Below, in pieces: positions 56,928-64,000 of a stretch of DNA of 64,000 nt. The translations under genes and the position numbers were made by a program. The first letter of the stretch is position 1; every line of letters begins with the position of its first letter. Origin of the DNA: Siniperca chuatsi (lineage: Eukaryota; Chordata; Actinopteri; Centrarchiformes; Sinipercidae); contig NC_058064.1 in assembly GCF_020085105.1 (NCBI RefSeq), forward strand, positions 18,825,323-18,889,322, in the 5' to 3' direction. The notes below the pieces were generated by a model. It did not search any database. It worked only from the letters and a program-made list of their open reading frames with translations, and had not been told where the DNA came from.

Positions 56928-58560
56928 GTGAACTCGTTTGATGAGAGCTGTAAGAATGGCCCAAAACTGTGAAGTTGTGGTCTATAAAACCAAAACAATG
57001 AGCTGAAAGATGCTAAAACGCTCCTTAGAGCTACTTAGAGCTGCAGTCAGGTGATAATTCTCTGTGAGTCCGTCACTACAACTGGAACCTTTCACATTAA
57101 ACACAGTCACTTGAACAATTGATAAAATACAAATATTGATAAGTGCAGCTTTAAGGTGCATTTTAGCTTTTTCCAGAGCTTTCAAATGCAAGCTATCATA
57201 TGCTAAAAGTCCTTGATGTCTTGATGCTCCCTGATGACACTTTGTGTTTTTGTGAACTTAGCAAGGGGCTGTACAGTTCCTCTGGTAACCTTTTTCAAGT
57301 TAACTCAAAAAAGCTTAATTATAAATTCAACATTGGTTTTCTAATTTTATTTTTGGACATGTGAGGTTTTCATTCAACAGCCAAGATGTGTCTGCTAATA
57401 GAGAGAATTGGATGTGAGTGCCACATCATCCAGGAAAAACACGAGGCTGTGACGTAACATCAGCATAATATCCAGAAGATCGCCGCTGGAAGCTTGACAC
57501 AGACACAGACAGAGGGAGGAAGAGGGGGAGGAGAGGATGGAGGTGTCACACAGTCGCTGTAACCCCCAGATACCATTAACCCCCCCACACCCCTCCCCTC
57601 TGACCTGTACCCCACCATCAGCCTCCTGAGCTTTATTCACTGCTTGTTACGCAACAGGGGTTTATGCCATGTGCTACAGGCTAGTTAAGTATTTATCAAG
57701 CCTCTTGTGTAAGCTGGGGATGGCGGGCGGCTTCCAGTTGCCTCTGCCTCTTTCTCTCTCTCCCCTGCCAAGCTTGATCTATTTTTCCTCCCATTTACTG
57801 TGTGTGTGCTCACAGGATACCCAGATGTCATCACCAATCCTTGTGATTCAGCCGTCCTGTGTGTACGTGCATGTGTGAAACTTCAGACGTGATATTTTGC
57901 GATAATGGTCAATTCTGATGCAGCATCATAACTTAACCTGCTGTTGTCCGCTGTGTGATGTGCCACACTCCTCCTTTCTTACAAAAAAGAATATGAGTGC
58001 ACTTCCAGTCGTATATTACACCGGGACAAGCAGAGGCCAAGACAGAAAATCAAACATGCAGTGACTGAGCTCCTCTACTGCCACAAGTCACTGTCACAAA
58101 TTTTACAGTGACAAAAATCCCATGTGGCAGAGCAAACTGAAATTCCCATTATGCTCTGTGGTGGCAGACATAGAGCACGGGCCGGGATCCAGTCTGTCAG
58201 GAGCCCGGTGGATTACACCCATCACAGTCTTGTCAGCAGAGCCATTTGCAGGAGGACAGTGTAATGAGTGAAAAGGTAACTCGTCGCCTGGGCTCTTCTG
58301 TTTGTTGTTGATGCAGCAGCAAAGGCTAAGTATGAGCTGTCGAGATGTGAGAGGACAAATGTTGTCTTGAAGGACAAATTCTGGAAATAAGTAATTATAT
58401 TCTAAAGATGTGGGTTATGATGCAGTCAGACCAAAATCTGCCTGGCGAAATCTACAGTGGCCAAAAGCAGTGGGGACAGGAAATAGTATGGGTAGGGTTG
58501 TGAACATTAATTGCGGGAGCTAGTATGGCTAGCATGCTAACAACATTCATTCAACCTTTA
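56928..58560. other. Intergenic stretch, no gene
   Basis: Nothing supported. Confidence 0.5.
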
Positions 58561-58747
58561 TGTAAATCTCGAGGAATCATTGAGGGCATGCCCTCATTTT
58601 CAACGGTTGAGTGTACAAAACAGAATAAATACACACTCAAAATAAGTAGCGAGAAAACAAACAAAGACAGCAACAGAACAAAACAATTACATTCAAGTAC
58701 GGAGTAGTTGGTAATTATGGTACAAATGTGTTGAGTTTTAGTGTGTG

Positions 58748-60250
58748 TTATAAAATGTTCGAAGTGTATGCAGCACAAAAACCAAAAGGAGTTCTCCCAA
58801 ATTTAGTGTTTGCACGTGGGACATCGAGCTTCAACCAATCACTAGATCGAGTCAAATAATGACTGTGGGACCAGTTTAATAAGCAAGTGTTATATTGTGA
58901 CAAGTTACCATTACAGGCTTTATAAATAAATAGAAAACACTGCCTGTCATGTCTTACTGTTAGAGATGCCCACCCAACCTTTGCAAAGATGCAATGATGA
59001 GTAGAATAACTGTCACCGGTAATAAATCTTAGGGCGGAGTGATAAACTGAATCCAGAGGCTTAAGAGTGGAGGCAGAGGCGTGTCTATAGATAACATCAC
59101 CATAGTCCAAGACAGAAAAGAAGACAGCCTCAATTATCTGCTTCCTACCGAACATTGGAAAATTAGCACTGTTTCTCTACAAATATCTATTTTTTTTTTT
59201 GTTGTAGCTTGCTGACATAACTTTTTGATCCAGCCAGATCCCAAGATATTTATACTCTGAAACTCTCTCAATACTCCATTCAAAGTAGTTATATGCAAAC
59301 TATTGTCCATAATATCTCTGGCTCTAGAAAACAGCATGTATTTAGCCTTGCTTGCATTCAGGACTAATTTCAAAGTAAAAAATGCATCCTGCAATTTCAA
59401 AGGCTTATTGTAGTATCTCAGTGGCTGCGTGTGCAGTATTTGCAGAACAATATCCTTTATAAAGGATGTAATATTGTTAATATAAATTGTGAACAAGACA
59501 GGACCCAAAATTGAACCTTGTGGAACCCCCTTTGACAGTGGTAGAAATACAGAGCAATCATTTCCCAAATCACACATTGCGGTCTATGAGACAGGTAGTC
59601 CTGAAACCATTTACAGGACTTATAATCCAAACCAATATCACGCAGACTCTGTAGGAGCATAGCATGATCAACAGGATCAAATGCTTTTGATAAATCAACA
59701 AAGAGGGCAGCACAATATTTCTCTTTGTCAACAGCAGATACAATATAATTTATAACCAAAGTAATAGCAGTGACTGTACTGTGTTTAGCTCTGAAACCAG
59801 ATTGGAGTGGACATCGCACTGAATTTCTTGAGAGGAAAGATTTCAGCTGATTATTAACTAATGGCTTCAGGACTTTAGCAAGACTGGACAGTTTGGAAAT
59901 TGGCCAATAGCTATTAAGATCACTTTTATCACCACCCTTATGCAGTGGGACTATGTGTGCAGATTTCCAGAGCTGAGGGATAACTCCAGTAGCAATGGAG
60001 AGGTTAAAGAGATATGCAATTTGTTCAGCAATGTTTGGGGCACCGAGCTTTAAAAAATAAGGGTGTAGTTTATCCTCCCCAGTTGCTTTCCTGCAGTCGA
60101 TAGCTTGAAGTGCCTCCTTAATAACAGAGGAGGTAAAGGCCTGTACGGTGAACTGAGAGGTATGGTTTAAGGAGGGCACATAAGCCAAAGGCTTACTATT
60201 AAGAGCATATCCTTAGTATACCATATCAAACTGATTTCCAGCAGCAGCAA
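58748..60250 (-). mobile_element. Decayed non-LTR retrotransposon with reverse transcriptase domain
   Basis: Reading down from about 60190, the minus strand has reverse-transcriptase blocks: KATGEDKLHPYFLKLG, LWKSAHIVPLHKGGDKSDLN (block 2), LQSGFRAKHSTVTAITLV, AALFVDLSKAFDPVDHAMLL (block A, catalytic Asp kept), then after a frame break KGVPQGSILGPVLFTIYINN (block B'). The Y-A-D-D box region is lost: only LQILHTQPLRYYN follows where it should be. The C-terminal part (SVLDYGDVIYRHASASTLKP) is in another frame at 58748-59155. At least two frame breaks; non-functional. CR1/L2/jockey group. Confidence 0.88.
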
Positions 60251-62874
60251 AATGTGTGTTGAAAGCAGTCCACAAAGTTGTTAATTATAGAGCGTTTTAT
60301 CAAACATTTTACTGTCAGTAACCTCTGTCACTGTCCTTACACTCACTACAGACAAACAGCATGTCCCTTCTGCTCTGCTGCTTGTATTATTTCGCTGTCT
60401 TAGTTATAAAATAAGGACATAAACAAACAGTATTTTCTGAATGAGAGGTCAGTCCCACCCCCTTGTCTCAAACCAGTTGGACATTGGAGAGTCTGGCGAT
60501 TTCTGTGCCAAGCAGAAGAGGCGGGTCAATTCGTAACCGGCGAATGTGTCTTGCGCTTGTTCTGCTCCACCTGAATGGGAAGATTTCAGTCTGACTGCGA
60601 CATTACAGTGAAGTGTCCCGGAATTCCCTGGTTTATGACGTATACAAAACGAACTTGTAACATGCCAGGTTGGACTTTGACCTTGAGCCTTCTGTAAAAT
60701 TTTCCAATAATACAGAATAAAAAGGCCAGAAAATCTTTAAGGGTTTATGTTAAAACCTCCTCATAGGTTATTTCACTTATTTTACCTGATTAGACCTCTT
60801 CTCAGGACTGTGTGGGCATGTACAGACTGCGCTTGATTGACATCTCTTTCACTCTCTTGTTAGTTTTGTTGCACTGCTAGGGCGGGACAATGCTGGTGAC
60901 ATCATCTAATTTCTGGCATAGCCAACTGCAACCTGAGGAGAGGTCTAATCAGCCAGAATAAGTGAAAACACCTGTCAGGGTGTGCAGGAACTTTAAAAGA
61001 GCTAAAAAATTCCCTCAATTTTTTTGTCTGGCCAAATCTGCATCCGTACTTTTAAGAAATTCATCATAGCTGGATTTGAACTTGATTGGCTCTGTTACTG
61101 CTGCTATTACAAAATCACGCAATATGTCTAATCAGGCCACTTATTTGAAGTGGAAAGCAGCAATGGCATGATTTAACTCATTTGAACATTTGAATTAGAT
61201 AAGCTGCTGCTGGTGACCAGTGATGGTCAAGTGTGAGTGTGAGGATTGTGTTCATATACTTGCAGATGAATACTATTTCATCTTATCCTGAGCCATACAG
61301 GTTCCTTAAAGTTAGAATCCTTAAGATTTTAATGAAATCAAACCCGGTTTATGATACTATTCATAGTCAGCATTTTTCAGCAATAGCCATTCAATGTATT
61401 TACATTCTGTTATTACCTCTGTATGTTAATTTTCATTGTTAGTGGCGGAGTCCGCCATTCTCGATTCAAATAGCTTTCACACACAAGAGATTTGAAGGAA
61501 ACGATGCATGTATGTATGCAGCTTGAGTTTTTTTGATTATATCTCATTGATGTCAGCCTCATTGTTTACTGTTCACTCTCTTTCCACCATATCAGAGCTG
61601 TATCAAGTTACTGCATTAAAGCATTCAAGTGGCGAAACACAGGGTGGCTTTTATTGTGAAGCAGTCACAGGAGTGCAATTTATTTGTCACAGAGGTTAGC
61701 AATGACTGCAATTGTTTATCACGAATGCATCTACAAAACAAGACAATGATCATTTGCTGGATTTTTTTCTTCAGTGGATCAGTTTTAATTTTTGCAAGGG
61801 AGCAAAGAATCAAGGAATGATCACAGTGAACTGTTAGATGAAGAGTCACAGACAACAGGCTGTGCACCTCCAACTCCTCAACTCCTTTTACTGTGCCTGC
61901 TGTTGTGTTGAAAACTATCTGCGCAATGCACGGCATGAAATTAGATCACAGCTGCAGTTATATTTGACTGACTTCTTTATTAAAATTAAGTGAGTTTGTT
62001 TGGTTGCACTGTAAACAGATACACCAATTGCTCTTCTGTCATATTTCTTACAAAGCAGCAGCTCAACGAGTGTTTGCTGTAGTATTAAATTGCACTTGCT
62101 GTAACCACGGTAACCATGGGGGTCACCAAATCAACCAGGACTGAAATCTTAAGGATTATGACTTTAGGGAACCTCACTGACACGCTGGCTGGCCACTCAT
62201 ATAGTTGACCTCATGTGCATTTTCACATCTCTTCTAGGGCACCATCAAGGCTAGAGTCCATCTCAACACGAAATGATGCACAAAACAACTAGAATATTTC
62301 CATTTGATGGAATAGTGCAGCCATAGAAAACATGGAGTCTTTGGTTTTAATATTTCAGTCAGTATAAACATCATATAGCGTCAATAAAGAGTTTGAACAA
62401 GCTGATGAATATGTATGATACTGTTAGACACTGCATCCCAAAGCACACAAAGAAATTCACGAACACTGGAGAATTTAGGGTGAAAAAGATCAAATTTATC
62501 ATTAATGTTTAATATATCCTATTGATTTTTTGACAAGAAAATGCATGTTACTGCAGCTTTAATTAGGTAATAGTTTTCCATAGGTTACTTGTCTCTTTTT
62601 TTGCAGCATTCTTTACACTATTGGGCTGCAGCTGAGCTAACATCAGCCCCGGTGCTAATTTTAGCGGTAACACTGAGTCACTGACTCTCCCTCCTCATCA
62701 CCTCCTGCTGTGTTCACCGTGTTTGCCGTCACCCTTATAATAATCACATTTTTTTTTTGGGTGCAGAGGAGAGGAGGGAAAAAACTGGAGAGTGTCCAGG
62801 AAAGGGTTAAAGGAAGCAGGTAGCTGTCATTAATATTTAAATTTGGCACCTCAGTCAGCCATCTCTCCTTACAG
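60251..62874. other. Intergenic stretch, no gene
   Basis: No gene or element with clear ends recognised. Confidence 0.5.
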
Positions 62875-62966
62875 CATCTAAGAAGATGTCGAGTCACATC
62901 TTTGCAGTTGATGACAGTGTTGTCATCAGTCCATCCTGCAGAGCCAAAGAGCAGAAAACACTGAAA
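62875..62966 (+). CDS. Orphan exon-like segment, unidentified
   Basis: A pyrimidine-rich acceptor (atctctccttacag) is followed by an open stretch with ATG at 62886, encoding MSSHIFAVDDSVVISPSCRA and KEQKTLK, and a good donor (AAA then gtgagt). I do not recognise the peptide and see no partner exon. It may be a true exon of a gene that continues to the right, or chance. Confidence 0.2.
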
Positions 62967-63095
62967 GTGAGTATTATGACCTCAGACTTTAGCCCATGTT
63001 GGTGCAGAAGTGGTCAGTATGTAGTCCATATTCATGACCTTTGACCTGAAAGGCCATGAAAACATGTTATCATAATCAGCTTATTTTTATGAGCT

Positions 63096-63597
63096 ATGGG
63101 GTCCTTGCCTTGCGAGCCAGCTGGATTCCATCTTGGAATCCATCTTGCCAGGCTTCAAGGTATGAACTTGTGGCTGAATCACAGTGGTTTGAACCAATCA
63201 GCATCCTATGAAGAACTACTGGCAGCTACGGGCGTGGTTTAGGTGGGTGACAGCGAGAAGTGAAGCGACTGTTTGTTCGAAAACAACAATGGCGGCTCCT
63301 GCAGAGCTTAGCGCAGATGCTGCTATAGCATCAGTTATATTAGAACTGTAGAGTATTTCTTCATTGAAAGAAGAGCAAAGAACGGCACTGAAGGATGGAA
63401 AAGATGTTTTCGCTCTTCTCCTGACTGGCTTCGGCTCTCCTACAATGTCATATGTCAATGATCTGACAGATGGTTCATCCAATCACCTGCCAAATATTTT
63501 TTGAAAGTGTCTGCCCTTTTCCAAACAGTATCCATGGATGACTTCTCAGATAGTTCTGTGTAACAAACCATCTGGCGCATCAGGTTAATGGGGTCCT
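63096..63597 (+). mobile_element. Non-autonomous element with decayed helicase start, flanked by 10-bp direct repeat
   Basis: ATGGGGTCCT occurs at 63096-63105 and again at 63588-63597. Just inside, ccttgcgagccagctgg and, inverted from the other end, cctgatgcgccagatgg are similar, giving imperfect terminal inverted repeats of about 17 bases. The inner sequence resembles a repeat found in many fish genomes (from memory). The superfamily is not assigned; the duplication could be 8-10 bp. Confidence 0.6.
63289..63438 (+). pseudogene. RecQ-like helicase N-terminal fragment, decayed
   Basis: From ATG at 63289: MAAPAELSADAAIASVILEL, stop TAG, then SISSLKEEQRTALK and DGKDVFALLLTGFG. It resembles the start of fish repeat-borne RecQ/DEAD-like helicases, whose Walker A region reads L-P-T-G-F-G-K-S; here Pro is Leu, the Lys is gone, and a few residues before DGKDV are missing. 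It cannot be functional. Confidence 0.6.
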
Positions 63598-63739
63598 ACA
63601 TGAACACACAATTTTCTGCAAAAGAACAGATTTCTGTATTTCTGTTTTTGTCCTTGCTTTTCTCACAGTTGTTGCCAGCCACTGTCAATCACAACTAATC
63701 AAAACACATCCACATAGCCCTGAAGAAGCAGTTTAGCTG
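63598..63739. other. Short unassigned stretch
   Basis: Between the helicase-bearing element and the next repeat; nothing recognised. Confidence 0.5.
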
Positions 63740-64000
63740 AGTTTTTAGCCTTGCTAGCAGCAAGCCTCTAGGGTGACAATGTTGGTCGGTCTACCACTTT
63801 GGTTCAAACTGAAATATCTACCGGATGGATTCCCATGAAATTTTGTACAGATATCCATGGTTCCCAGGGGGCCCATCCCACTGACTTTGGTTTCCTCTAG
63901 GGCCACCATGACAGTTGTCAGTTTTGAGTGAAATATCTCAACAACTGTTGGATGGATTCCAATGAAATTTGGTACAGACATTTATGCTCTCCTCAGGATC
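63740..64000 (-). mobile_element. Dispersed repeat family D, copy 3, cut by window end
   Basis: On the + strand gtttgagtgaaatatctcaa, caactgttggatggattcca and atgaaatttggtacagacat match, in reverse orientation, the extended end of the family D repeat (from memory of longer fish copies). The part shared with the two other copies in this window would lie beyond 64000 or is weak. Confidence 0.5.

Noticed and set aside
63216..63482. Minus-strand frame of 88 codons
   Set aside because: It is the complement of the helicase-like segment, which makes sense only on the + strand.
1..64000. CRISPR arrays, bacterial operons, phage or integrative elements
   Set aside because: The sequence is vertebrate; direct repeats seen are dispersed transposons and microsatellites without regular spacers.
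1..64000. tRNA, rRNA or snRNA genes
   Set aside because: No intact internal promoter boxes with a cloverleaf, and no recognisable rRNA or spliceosomal RNA core, was found by eye on either strand.

Overview
The window looks like genomic DNA from a ray-finned fish, probably a percomorph teleost. The evidence is an intron-rich vertebrate gene with GT-AG splice sites and short fish-like introns, TRIM (RING/B30.2) genes of the kind that multiplied in teleosts, fish-type L2/Rex-like LINE tails ending in a shared 'ggatcaataaagtatttctg' sequence, and several inverted-repeat elements common in teleosts. There are no bacterial features.

Bases 1-28025 (+ strand) are dominated by one gene that I recognise with high confidence as osbpl8 (oxysterol-binding protein-like 8, ORP8). 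Twenty coding exons were traced from 7410 to 24065, with consistent reading phases throughout. They give 811 residues: a basic N-terminal segment, a PH domain, an acidic linker, the lipid-exchange ORD domain with the EQVSHHPP signature, a predicted coiled coil and a C-terminal membrane anchor. About 75-80 N-terminal residues (compared with the human protein as I recall it) are not found and must be encoded upstream of 7410, probably outside the window. The 3' UTR may run about 3.9 kb to a poly(A) signal at 27998 and contains an inverted-repeat transposon.

Bases 28-41 kb hold a short inverted-repeat transposon (29.5 kb), a decayed L2-type LINE 3' end (31.6-32.5 kb), and two tandem, minus-strand TRIM genes (32.6-34.2 and 36.7-38.6 kb) from a duplication with a period of about 4.4 kb. 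Both are broken: the first by a frameshift, the second by at least four stop codons and an internal duplication. Each keeps a recognisable 5' UTR exon and intron. The upstream region of the second has a good interferon-response element. A LINE fragment and a polypurine tract of about 415 bp follow.

Bases 41.4-64 kb contain no host gene I can support. They hold repeated elements: copies of three dispersed families, a Rex-like LINE nested in an older repeat and starting with a perfect 46-bp inverted repeat, a decayed minus-strand LINE with a reverse transcriptase domain (58.7-60.2 kb), and near the end an element carrying a decayed RecQ-like helicase start and flanked by a 10-bp direct repeat. 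One orphan exon-like segment lies at 62875-62966.

I found no convincing new biological system. The points most worth checking are the in-frame alternative donor in osbpl8, the inverted-repeat element in its 3' UTR, the two TRIM copies that both break at the same B-box position, and the helicase-carrying element at 63.1-63.6 kb.
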